A stretch of 26,468 nt of DNA from an uncultured Prevotellaceae bacterium. GTDB taxonomy: Bacteria; Bacteroidota; Bacteroidia; Bacteroidales; Muribaculaceae. This document shows positions 13,649 through 21,427 of this stretch, one piece after another. The stretch lies in the NCBI GenBank assembly GCA_945983195.1, contig CAMFSS010000006.1, positions 1 to 26,468 on the forward strand, read 5' to 3'. The notes below the pieces were generated by a model. It did no database searches. It saw nothing but the letters and a program-made list of their open reading frames with translations, and was not told the DNA's origin. Both the position numbers and the translations under genes were made by a program. Numbering within the stretch: the first letter of the stretch is position 1; every line of letters starts with the position of its first letter.

Positions 13649-15166
13649 ATGAAGATATTCACAACCAAAGAGATAAAGGCGATAGACGCACGTACGGTAG
13701 AGCTTGAGCAGATTTCTCAAATCGACCTGATGGAGCGTGCAGCCACATCGGTGGCATACGAGATAATGTCGCGATGGCGACCCGACCGCCGCTTCATCGT
13801 GTATTCCGGACCGGGCAACAATGGCGGTGATGCGCTTGCAGTGGCGCGCCTGCTGTGGGCAGAAGGCTACACACGCATAGAGGTGTTCTTCTTCAATGTG
13901 CCGTCGTCGCGCCTGTCAGACTGCTGCCGCATCAACCGTGACCGCTTAGTGGCAGTGAACGGCATCGACTATACCGAGGTAGTGGGAGGCGAATTCGACC
14001 CTCCGGCACTCGGCTATGGCGACATTGTGATTGACGGACTGTTTGGCTCGGGTCTTATGGAGCCGCTCAAGGGCGGATTCACCTCGCTTGTGCAATACAT
14101 CAACGACTCGAAGGCGTTTGTGGTGTCGATTGACACCCCTTCAGGACTGCTTGGCGAGTGGAACTTGGGTGACCGGCGCAACATAGTGCGTGCAAATCTC
14201 ACGTTTGCATTCCAGTTTAAGCGGCTATCATTCTTCTTTGCTGAGAATGCCGACTTTGTGGGCGAATGCAAGGTGCTCGACATAGCACTCAGCCAGGAGG
14301 CGATGCGCAGCACGCGCAGCAACTTCTATCTTGTGGAGGACTATGAGGTGAAGAATGTGCTGCGCCGTAGGCCGCTGCACTGCAACAAGTATAACTTCGG
14401 CAATATGCTGCTCGTGGCGGGCAGCTACGGCATGTATGGAGCCGCAGTGCTTGCTGCGCGTGCCGCGATGCGCTCGGGCGTGGGGCTGATGACGGTGCAC
14501 GGTGCGTGCAGCGGACACGACATACTGCAAATCAGCGTGCCTGAGGCGAAATATGAGAGCGACCACGACGACTGGATTACGACCGACATAACACTCAATC
14601 ACACCTACAATGCAGTGGCTCTCGGTCCCGGACTTGGCACTGACGAAAAGACCATCGACGCGCTTGAGATATTCCTGAAGAACTACCACAAGCCGTGTGT
14701 GCTCGATGCCGATGCGCTCAACTGCATTGCCAAGCGACCCATGCTGCTCGACAGCATCACGGCGAAGTCGGTGATCACGCCGCATGCTACGGAGTTTGAC
14801 CGCATTTTCGGCACCCACCACAGCGAGGAGGAGCGACTGCGCCGCGCCATAGAGATGGCGAAGAAGTATCAGCTTGTGATAGTGCTCAAGGCTCACTACA
14901 CGATGACGGTGAACACCGACGGCCGCGTGTACATCAACAGCAACGGCAACCCGGGCATGGCGACTGCCGGCAGCGGCGATGTGCTCACGGGCATCATCGG
15001 TGCGCTGCTTGCACAGGGCTACGATTCGCGCACGAGTGCGGTGCTCGGAGTGTTCATTCACGGAGCGGCAGGCGACATGGCATCGGTGACCAACGGCACC
15101 TACGGCATGGTGGCAGGCGACATAGTGGACAACATAGGCCAGGTGATTCGCAACCTCATAAGCTGA
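13649..15166 (+). CDS. nnr: Bifunctional NAD(P)H-hydrate epimerase / ADP-dependent dehydratase
   Basis: Repairs hydrated NADH and NADPH. The N-terminal YjeF_N domain (about 1-215) epimerises R-NAD(P)HX, and the C-terminal ribokinase-like domain (about 225-505) dehydrates the S form using ADP. N-domain marks are GPGNNGGDA (54-62), VIDGLFGSGL and SIDTPSGL. C-domain marks are NMLLVAGSYGMYGAAVLAA, ALGPGLGTDE, VLDADALN and the catalytic loop AGSGDVLTG with Asp444. Both domains look complete at 505 aa, the usual size for the fused enzyme. The ATG at 13649 follows a weak purine-rich stretch. It is divergent from the TPR gene. Confidence 0.96.
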   Translation: MKIFTTKEIKAIDARTVELEQISQIDLMERAATSVAYEIMSRWRPDRRFIVYSGPGNNGGDALAVARLLWAEGYTRIEVFFFNVPSSRLSDCCRINRDRLVAVNGIDYTEVVGGEFDPPALGYGDIVIDGLFGSGLMEPLKGGFTSLVQYINDSKAFVVSIDTPSGLLGEWNLGDRRNIVRANLTFAFQFKRLSFFFAENADFVGECKVLDIALSQEAMRSTRSNFYLVEDYEVKNVLRRRPLHCNKYNFGNMLLVAGSYGMYGAAVLAARAAMRSGVGLMTVHGACSGHDILQISVPEAKYESDHDDWITTDITLNHTYNAVALGPGLGTDEKTIDALEIFLKNYHKPCVLDADALNCIAKRPMLLDSITAKSVITPHATEFDRIFGTHHSEEERLRRAIEMAKKYQLVIVLKAHYTMTVNTDGRVYINSNGNPGMATAGSGDVLTGIIGALLAQGYDSRTSAVLGVFIHGAAGDMASVTNGTYGMVAGDIVDNIGQVIRNLIS

Positions 15167-15207
15167 GCAGTGTGATTTTTCAGTGAATAAAGCAACAGTG
15201 AACGACA

Positions 15208-15215
15208 TAATTTTG
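15208..15215 (+). promoter_or_regulatory. -7 element of the DUF4831 gene
   Basis: TAATTTTG fits TAnnTTTG, 37 nt before the ATG at 15253, with no clear -33. Confidence 0.4.
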
Positions 15216-15252
15216 CAACCAAAAATTTAAGAATTAACGATAGAAAGACAAT

Positions 15253-16341
15253 ATGAATCGCATTAAGTGTATTTTGGCCGTTGCGCTAATTGCAATGTGC
15301 AGTGCGGCAATGATGGCACAGACCACGCAGAAGCTCACTGCCGGAAAGCACAATGAGTACGGATTGATATACTCGCTGCCGGTGACCCATGTGAGAATCA
15401 CGGTGGAGGCGGAAAAGACGGTGCTTAAGGCAGGCCCCTTCTACAACTATGCCAAGAAGTATCTCGGTGTGGACAATGTGGTGATTGCCGACTCGGTGAA
15501 ATGGCAAATCAAGAGCATCGACATGGACACCTACGGCGTGCCCGATGCCGACAACCGCTATCTGATGCAGTTCAAGTCGGGCAGTGCTCCCTTTGTGGTG
15601 CTTTCGGAGAATGGTCTGCCGCTTGCAATCAATGAAGAGAATGTGGTTCCGCCACTGCCACACAAGCAGGCGAAGAAGGGGGAGCCGAGCCGCCTCGACG
15701 ACAACAATTATGCAAAATCGCTCCCCGGCGAGCTGCTTGCAGGCGAGTCGGTCTCGAAGCGGGCCGAGATAGCTGCACGAATGATTTACAAGATACGCGA
15801 AAGCCGTACGAACTATGCTACCGGCGAGGCCGACCAGATGCCGCCCGACGGTGAGGCGATGAGGCTCGCACTCGACCACCTTGACAATCAGGAGGCCGAC
15901 CTGATGGCTCTCTTCTGCGGCACACGCACCACTGAGACTGCCGTTGCCGAATTCGACTTTGTGCCTTCGGACAATGTGGAGAAGGATGTGATTTTCCGCC
16001 TTTCAGACTCGCAGGGAGTGGTCGACAAGACAAACTTGAGCGGAGCACCCGTGACGCTGGCACTTAAAGTGGTTCAGCGCGGCAAGCTGCCCAAGGACGA
16101 AAAGGGCGAGGAGAAGAAGCTGCCAAAGGGTGCTGTGATGTACCGCATTCCGGGTCAGGCCGAACTGACTCTAAGCTATGAGGGAGAAGTGCTGTGCAGG
16201 CGCACCTTCGATGTGGCTCAATTCGGCATAGATTTCGGACTCGACCCAAATCTTTTCATCGACAAGAAGGCACCTACATTCGTGAAATTCCATCCCGAAA
16301 CCGGCTCAATCAAGGAGCTTGGCGTGAAGGAGGTGCAATAA
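15253..16341 (+). CDS. Exported DUF4831 family protein
   Basis: 362 aa with a clear signal peptide, MNRIKCILAVALIAMCSAAMMAQ cut in two parts by eye as a basic start (NRIK) and a hydrophobic stretch ending at Ala-Gln near residue 22. There is no lipobox cysteine, so it is probably a free periplasmic or outer-membrane-associated protein. The beginning of the mature part (KLTAGKHNEYGLIYSLPVT) and the overall layout resemble the Bacteroidetes DUF4831 family, whose function is not known. It stands between nnr and a thioesterase on the same strand. The gap of 86 nt upstream holds a -7 element, so it may start its own transcript. Confidence 0.75.
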   Translation: MNRIKCILAVALIAMCSAAMMAQTTQKLTAGKHNEYGLIYSLPVTHVRITVEAEKTVLKAGPFYNYAKKYLGVDNVVIADSVKWQIKSIDMDTYGVPDADNRYLMQFKSGSAPFVVLSENGLPLAINEENVVPPLPHKQAKKGEPSRLDDNNYAKSLPGELLAGESVSKRAEIAARMIYKIRESRTNYATGEADQMPPDGEAMRLALDHLDNQEADLMALFCGTRTTETAVAEFDFVPSDNVEKDVIFRLSDSQGVVDKTNLSGAPVTLALKVVQRGKLPKDEKGEEKKLPKGAVMYRIPGQAELTLSYEGEVLCRRTFDVAQFGIDFGLDPNLFIDKKAPTFVKFHPETGSIKELGVKEVQ

Positions 16342-16399
16342 AGGACTTTTACAACGACAATAGAGGCTCTTACAGCCATTTTTATTACGACTGACAAAT

Positions 16400-16870
16400 A
16401 TGGATAACGCTAACAAGACGCTGCGCTCAGCCAATGCCCCAACCCACCCTTTCAGACACTCGCTGCCGCTGCAAATACGCTTCAACGACATCGACACGCT
16501 GGGGCACGTGAACAACTCGGTGTATTTCCCTTTCTTCGACCTTGGCAAAGCCAATTATTTCAACACCGTGCGCGGTGAGGTGATTGACTGGAAACGTGCC
16601 GACATTGTGGTGGCAAACATCAACTGCGACTTTCTCGCACCCGTGTACTTCAACGAGCGGATTGAGGTGCGCACACAGGTGGACCGCATGGGCGACAAGA
16701 GCTTCCGCATGATTCAGGCAATTGTGAATGCCGACACTGAGGATGTGAAATGTCTCTGTGCTACAATAATGGTGGGATTCGATGTGGCTCGCGGCTGTGC
16801 TGCCCCCATTGCCGAGGAGTGGAAAACTGCACTGAATCGCTTCGAGGGTCGTGACCTTGCAGCAAAATAA
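16400..16870 (+). CDS. Acyl-CoA thioesterase, 4-hydroxybenzoyl-CoA thioesterase (hotdog) type
   Basis: 156 aa single hotdog domain. The motif RFNDIDTLGHVNN at 27-39 is the active-site region of the YbgC/4HBT group, with Asp32 and the His36-Val-Asn-Asn turn. The next helix, YFPFFDLGKANYF, also fits. Such enzymes hydrolyse acyl-CoA or acyl-carrier thioesters in the cytoplasm, and the substrate cannot be read from sequence. It lies 58 nt after the DUF4831 gene and is probably cotranscribed with it. A small hairpin, GGGCA/TGCCC, at 16891-16907 follows the stop and overlaps the upstream region of bcp. Confidence 0.9.
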   Translation: MDNANKTLRSANAPTHPFRHSLPLQIRFNDIDTLGHVNNSVYFPFFDLGKANYFNTVRGEVIDWKRADIVVANINCDFLAPVYFNERIEVRTQVDRMGDKSFRMIQAIVNADTEDVKCLCATIMVGFDVARGCAAPIAEEWKTALNRFEGRDLAAK

Positions 16871-16918
16871 CAAGTCTTTTTAACTATGCAGGGCATTATT
16901 GTTGCCCGATATTACTGC

Positions 16919-16926
16919 TAAATTTG
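16919..16926 (+). promoter_or_regulatory. -7 element of bcp-recA
   Basis: TAAATTTG fits TAnnTTTG, 31 nt before the bcp ATG. A hairpin GGGCA-N7-TGCCC (16891-16907) ends 11 nt before it, where a regulator could bind. No clear -33 is seen. Confidence 0.45.
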
Positions 16927-16957
16927 CAACTGAAAACTAACTAATACGACTGATGTT

Positions 16958-17410
16958 ATGAAAATTGGAGACAAAATACCTGAGATTCTCGGCACTACAG
17001 CCGATGGCACCGAGCTCCGTGCAAGCGACTTTGCCGGTCGCAAACTGGTGCTCTACTTCTATCCAAAGGACAACACTCCCGGCTGCACTGCCGAGGCTTG
17101 CAGCCTCAATGAAGGGCTGCCCCAACTCGAAGCGGCAGGATATGCCGTGGTGGGTGTGAGCAAGGACTCGCAGGAGTCGCACCGCAAGTTTGCCGACAAG
17201 TATTCGCTCAGTTTCCCGCTTATTGCCGATACCGAGCTGACGCTGAATGAGGCTTTCGGTGTGTGGCAGAAGAAGAAAATGGCAGGGCGCGAATACATGG
17301 GCACTGTGCGCACCACTTTCATCATCGACGAGAACGGAACTATTGCCGACATCATCACCAAGGTGCAGACCAAGGACAGTGCGAACCAGATTTTGAAATT
17401 AACGAAATAA
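16958..17410 (+). CDS. bcp: Thioredoxin-dependent thiol peroxidase (peroxiredoxin BCP)
   Basis: 150 aa AhpC/TSA-fold peroxidase that reduces hydrogen peroxide and organic peroxides. The peroxidatic Cys43 is in YPKDNTPGCTAEAC, and Cys48 five residues later is the resolving cysteine, the classic C-x4-C pattern of E. coli BCP. A conserved arginine is in GTVRTTFIID. The length is normal. recA begins 17 nt after its stop, so peroxide defence and DNA repair genes are probably on one transcript here. Confidence 0.95.
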   Translation: MKIGDKIPEILGTTADGTELRASDFAGRKLVLYFYPKDNTPGCTAEACSLNEGLPQLEAAGYAVVGVSKDSQESHRKFADKYSLSFPLIADTELTLNEAFGVWQKKKMAGREYMGTVRTTFIIDENGTIADIITKVQTKDSANQILKLTK

Positions 17411-17427
17411 CAAAATAACTACTGATT

Positions 17428-18546
17428 ATGGAAGATAACACTATATTCAACGATGAGGGTATAGTAGAACCCGGTGCCGACAAAACAACGGCTAAAAAGG
17501 GCGTTAAAAAGGCTCCTGAGGCGCCTCAGAAGAAAGGACCCGCTCCTGTATCGGCCGAGAAGCTGAAAGCCCTGCAAGTGGCTATGGACAAAATCGACAA
17601 GGCATACGGCCGCGGCTCAATCATGAAGCTCGGCGATGACAGTGTGGAGGATATTGATGTGATTCCTTCGGGGTCGATCGGACTGGATTTCGCTCTTGGC
17701 GTGGGTGGCTATCCTCGCGGACGCATCATTGAGATTTATGGTCCTGAATCGTCGGGAAAGACTACTCTGGCTATCCATGCTATTGCCGAAGCGCAGAAGC
17801 TTGGCGGCATTGCTGCAATTATCGACGCTGAGCACGCTTTCGACCGCTTCTATGCCGAGAAACTTGGCGTTGACGTGAACAATCTGTGGATTTCGCAGCC
17901 CGACAACGGCGAGCAGGCTCTGGAGATTGCCGACCAGCTAATCCGCTCATCGGCGATCGACGTGATTGTGATTGACTCGGTGGCTGCGCTCACTCCGAAG
18001 GCTGAAATTGAGGGCGACATGGGTGAAAGCAAGATGGGACTTCAGGCGCGACTGATGTCGCAGGCTCTGCGCAAGCTCACTGCCACTATTTCGAAGACCA
18101 ACACCACCTGCATATTCATCAACCAGCTTCGCGACAAGCTCGGAGTGATGTTTGGCTCGCCTGAGACCACCACCGGTGGAAATGCGCTCAAATTCTATGC
18201 ATCGGTGCGTATCGACATACGCCGTTTGGGTCAGATTAAGGACGGTGAGGATATTCTCGGTAACATGACGCGTGTGAAAGTGGTGAAAAACAAGGTTGCG
18301 CCTCCATTCCGCAAGACTGAGTTTGAGATACTTTTCGGTGAGGGCATATCGAAAGTGGGCGAAATCGTCGATTTGGGCGTGCTCTACGGCATTATCCGCA
18401 AGAGCGGTGCATGGTTCTCCTACGGCGACACCAAGCTCGGACAGGGACGCGATGCTGCAAAGCGATTGATTAGCGACAATCCGGAGCTTGCCGAGGAGCT
18501 TGAAGAGAAGATCAAGGCAGCAATGAAGGAGAAAGCCAACGCATAG
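17428..18546 (+). CDS. recA: Recombinase RecA
   Basis: Forms filaments on single-stranded DNA, catalyses strand exchange and triggers LexA cleavage. 372 aa. Walker A, GPESSGKTT, starts at residue 105 with Lys111. The segment NQLRDKLGVMFGSPETTTGG matches loop L2. In E. coli RecA Walker A starts at residue 66, so this protein has 39 extra N-terminal residues, rich in Lys, Ala, Pro and Glu. No other start codon lies near the usual N-terminus, so the extension appears real. The acidic C-terminal tail is short (ELEEKIKAAMKEKANA). It is followed by a strong terminator. Confidence 0.98.
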   Translation: MEDNTIFNDEGIVEPGADKTTAKKGVKKAPEAPQKKGPAPVSAEKLKALQVAMDKIDKAYGRGSIMKLGDDSVEDIDVIPSGSIGLDFALGVGGYPRGRIIEIYGPESSGKTTLAIHAIAEAQKLGGIAAIIDAEHAFDRFYAEKLGVDVNNLWISQPDNGEQALEIADQLIRSSAIDVIVIDSVAALTPKAEIEGDMGESKMGLQARLMSQALRKLTATISKTNTTCIFINQLRDKLGVMFGSPETTTGGNALKFYASVRIDIRRLGQIKDGEDILGNMTRVKVVKNKVAPPFRKTEFEILFGEGISKVGEIVDLGVLYGIIRKSGAWFSYGDTKLGQGRDAAKRLISDNPELAEELEEKIKAAMKEKANA

Positions 18547-18570
18547 CACTCTTCGCAACTTAATAAGAAC

Positions 18571-18604
18571 ACAAAAAAGAGCCTCGGGGAAGGCTCTTTT
18601 TTGT
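18571..18604. terminator. Bidirectional terminator between recA and the sus operon
   Basis: ACAAAAAAGAGCCT (18571-18584) and AGGCTCTTTTTTGT (18591-18604) form a perfect 14-bp stem with a 6-nt loop. It gives T6 on either strand and so serves both recA and the convergent sus operon. Confidence 0.9.
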
Positions 18605-18607
18605 GGG

Positions 18608-18629
18608 TGCCGGGAGGGGACTCCCGGCA
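18608..18629. repeat. GC-rich hairpin next to the recA terminator
   Basis: TGCCGGGAG-GGGA-CTCCCGGCA, a perfect 9-bp stem only 17 nt after the susF stop. It is probably part of the 3' end of the sus transcript, perhaps stabilising it before the terminator. Confidence 0.65.
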
Positions 18630-18646
18630 TTGTCGTATCATGTGAT

Positions 18647-20089
18647 TTACTTCACTGTGCAAGTGTAGGGAAGTGTGCTTAGGTCGAGACGCACGTGCTT
18701 TGTGCCTGCACCCGGAGTGGCAAGGTTGCTGCCGTTCTGGGTAAGATTGTCGATAGAGCCGCCAAGATTAACAGCCCAATCATCGTTGGCACGGAACTTC
18801 CACTCACCACCGGCAGAGAACGCTATATCACCTTCCCAGATGAGCATCTTGTCGTCGGTAGCCTTGAGAGCGGTAGAGCCGTTCCAGCCGTTAGGAGTAG
18901 CGTCACCAATCACACCGATTGTAGTCACCTGATAGAGTGAGTAGGTGAGAGCAGCAGTGCTAACCGAGCACCAGTAGAGACCCTTTGCAGGAGCCATGAG
19001 GTTGCCTGCGCCACCGTCGGTAGAGAGTGTGCCTTCGGCATCACCCTTACCATAGTTGGTGTGAGCCCAGTCAGGAGCGTTTGAGAACTTGAACTCACCA
19101 TCGAGGCTTGCATAGCCGAAGTAGTCGGCATAGTTTTCGGTGTAGAGAAGCTGTGATTCAACCTGGCTCCAGCCATTCGATCCACCCGGAGTGTAGAGAT
19201 AATCTACAGCCGAAGTGAATGCGTAAGTACCCTCTTCTATGTTGATAGTGAGAAGGAGTTGTCCGGCAGTCTTCAAGCATCCTGCACCCGGCTCAACGCC
19301 GTTGAGTTTCGGAACGATCATACCCTCAGTAGCCTCGTCGCCATTCTCGGCAGGACCATACTGTGCATAGTCGGCATCTACCCAGTTACCGGTTACAAAA
19401 GTTGACTCAGGAATAATCTTCCACCACCATCCGGCAGCAGCATCAGCATCGCTAACTTCCACCTTGAGGGTGAATACAGGATTGTCGTAGGCATCGCCAG
19501 TGTGGTCGAACTTAACAGCCTCAGCTACCGACCATCCGTTGATAGTGCCAAGCAGATAGTAGTTATCCTCGATCTTGAGGTCGCTCGGATAAGGAGTAAC
19601 AGTGACCTTAGTAGCTCCAACGAAGAAGTCGGGACCACCTACGCGCACGATTGAAGAGGCGTTCTTAACAATGTAGGGCACATAGCGCACATACACTTCC
19701 TTTGCCTTGGGGCTGCGACCTACAACGCCGAGGTAAGCCTCCTGCATTGCAGATGCGAGAGTGAAGTACTGTTTGTCGGTGCTAACAACAGGCACCTCAG
19801 CAAACTTGGCAAAATCCTCAGTCTTTGAGAGCTGCATCTTGAAATCAAGATCTGCACCTGCGGGAAGATCCTTCACCTCAGTCACATTGAAGAGAGGCAC
19901 AGTGTCGTTGGCGGCATTGATATCCTTCAGGTTGATATCAGCAGCGAGAGTCTGCTCAATAGTGATGCAGTTGTCCTCTACGAGCGGCTCCTGAGGGTTG
20001 GTTTGTGGCAGAGCCTCTGTCCAGTCCTCTTCGCAAGAAGCAAGACCGAGGCTGAGAGCTGCCATCAACATTATACTTAATTTTTTCAT
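18647..20089 (-). CDS. susF: SusF-like outer-membrane glycan-binding lipoprotein
   Basis: 480 aa. The lipoprotein signal ends LGLASC with Cys19 followed by EEDW. Acidic residues after the cysteine fit surface export in Bacteroidetes. An N-terminal Ig-like part (about 40-170) is followed by repeated carbohydrate-binding modules typical of SusE/SusF, with aromatic-rich segments such as YYLLGTINGWS, YTPGGSNGWSQ and GVIGDATPNGWNG. These bind glycan at the surface and have no catalytic role. It is the last gene of the operon, 57 nt after susE. The symbol reflects homology and position, and the exact ligand is not shown. Confidence 0.85.
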   Translation of the reverse strand: MKKLSIMLMAALSLGLASCEEDWTEALPQTNPQEPLVEDNCITIEQTLAADINLKDINAANDTVPLFNVTEVKDLPAGADLDFKMQLSKTEDFAKFAEVPVVSTDKQYFTLASAMQEAYLGVVGRSPKAKEVYVRYVPYIVKNASSIVRVGGPDFFVGATKVTVTPYPSDLKIEDNYYLLGTINGWSVAEAVKFDHTGDAYDNPVFTLKVEVSDADAAAGWWWKIIPESTFVTGNWVDADYAQYGPAENGDEATEGMIVPKLNGVEPGAGCLKTAGQLLLTINIEEGTYAFTSAVDYLYTPGGSNGWSQVESQLLYTENYADYFGYASLDGEFKFSNAPDWAHTNYGKGDAEGTLSTDGGAGNLMAPAKGLYWCSVSTAALTYSLYQVTTIGVIGDATPNGWNGSTALKATDDKMLIWEGDIAFSAGGEWKFRANDDWAVNLGGSIDNLTQNGSNLATPGAGTKHVRLDLSTLPYTCTVK

Positions 20090-20146
20090 ATAAAATTCTA
20101 TGTTTTAATTCGATTTAACGTTGCTGTTAACTATTCTCGGATTGAT

Positions 20147-21388
20147 TTACTTCTGCTCGAAGAGAACAGTTCCATCGTTGATATTGACGGTGATTTCCAC
20201 CTTACCACCAGCCCAAGTCGGGTCGTTCCAGCTTCCCTTGCCATCGACAGCAGTACCTTCGTAGATGCCATCGGTCCAAGTGAAATCAACCGGAGCATCA
20301 TCAGCCTGTGAGCCAAACGAATCAGCGTCCCATCCAGTGAGCTTCTTGTAGAAGCGGAACATGAATTTACCCTCCGGAATGTCGAATGTACCGGTGTAGT
20401 TGCCGTCGTCGGCCATGTCGTAGAGCTTCCAGTCCTCATAGTGAGAAGCATTGTCCTCAGTCGGGCCTGCCCAACCTTCGGGAGCACCTACAAGGTAGAT
20501 GAACTTCTTGTTGCTGACATCAACGCCACCAACCTCAAACTTCACTGTCATGGTGTTCATGTTGACGGTAATCTTCACCGAGCCACCTGCGAAGTCGGGA
20601 ACATTGTAGCTACCCTTACCCTTAACGATAGCACCTGAGTAAACGCCATTTTCGAGAGTAATATCAACAGGACTGTCATCAACCTGAATACCGTAAGAGT
20701 CAGTGTCCCAACCGGTAAGAGCGGTGTAGAAGCGGAACATGAACTGACCGGCAGGAATGTCGAATACTCCACTGTAGATCTTCGAGCCGATAGCCTCTTT
20801 GCTCTCGTAGAGTCGCCATGCTGCATAGTGATCCTTGTTGCCTTCGGTCGGACCGCTCCAGCCTTCGGGAGCACCAACGAGATAGATGTATCCCGGCAAC
20901 TTGAGAGCGAAGTAGCCCTTCACCTTCTCGTAAGAAACTACGTTTGACAGGATGTTGGTCTCCTCATAGTCGAGAATCTGTGCACGCACGCGGAAGTAAA
21001 CTGTGCGGGCAGGCTCATCAGTATAGTCATCCTCGCTGGTAACGCCACGGAGCTTGCAGATAGCCTGAGCGATAGCCTCGGCGTTAACGTCCATGTCGCA
21101 CTTAGAATAAGCCTCATCGATTTCGATGAAGTCAGCGAAATCCTCGGTGAGCGACACCTGAGCGAAGTAGGAGGCAGCAGCGGCGAAGCCATAGTCGGGC
21201 TGCGAGCAGGTGAGGTTCACTGTGAGTGTCGACTGGAGGTCGATATACTGCTTTTGGAAAGCAGGGGTATTCAAGGTGAATTTCGTCGGTTTGTTGAGAA
21301 CGGGGTTCTCCTCCTCGGGTCCGTTACAAGATACTGCAGAAAGCACCAGACCGAGAATACCGAACAGAATATAATTAAATCTTTTCAT
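20147..21388 (-). CDS. susE: SusE-like outer-membrane glycan-binding lipoprotein with two tandem modules
   Basis: 413 aa lipoprotein. The signal ends LVLSAVSC with Cys21 followed by an acidic stretch, so it is probably surface exposed. The N-terminal SusE domain is at about 30-165. Two very similar modules follow at about 167-290 and 298-413, both with IYLVGAPEGW, GPTE, FMFRFY, LTGWD, and a GKGS-x-N element. The near identity suggests a recent internal duplication. Trp and Tyr residues in each module could stack on sugar rings. The gene lies 39 nt after susD and before susF. Confidence 0.87.
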   Translation of the reverse strand: MKRFNYILFGILGLVLSAVSCNGPEEENPVLNKPTKFTLNTPAFQKQYIDLQSTLTVNLTCSQPDYGFAAAASYFAQVSLTEDFADFIEIDEAYSKCDMDVNAEAIAQAICKLRGVTSEDDYTDEPARTVYFRVRAQILDYEETNILSNVVSYEKVKGYFALKLPGYIYLVGAPEGWSGPTEGNKDHYAAWRLYESKEAIGSKIYSGVFDIPAGQFMFRFYTALTGWDTDSYGIQVDDSPVDITLENGVYSGAIVKGKGSYNVPDFAGGSVKITVNMNTMTVKFEVGGVDVSNKKFIYLVGAPEGWAGPTEDNASHYEDWKLYDMADDGNYTGTFDIPEGKFMFRFYKKLTGWDADSFGSQADDAPVDFTWTDGIYEGTAVDGKGSWNDPTWAGGKVEITVNINDGTVLFEQK

Positions 21389-21427
21389 TTCGTTTCAGTA
21401 ATTACAAGTTTATACACTTCTTCTTGA

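Noticed and set aside
14228..15208. Long antisense ORF of 326 aa opposite nnr, and similar ones opposite lysS, susD and susC
   Set aside because: They mirror strong codon bias of clear genes on the other strand, and their proteins are His/Val/Ala-rich without domains.
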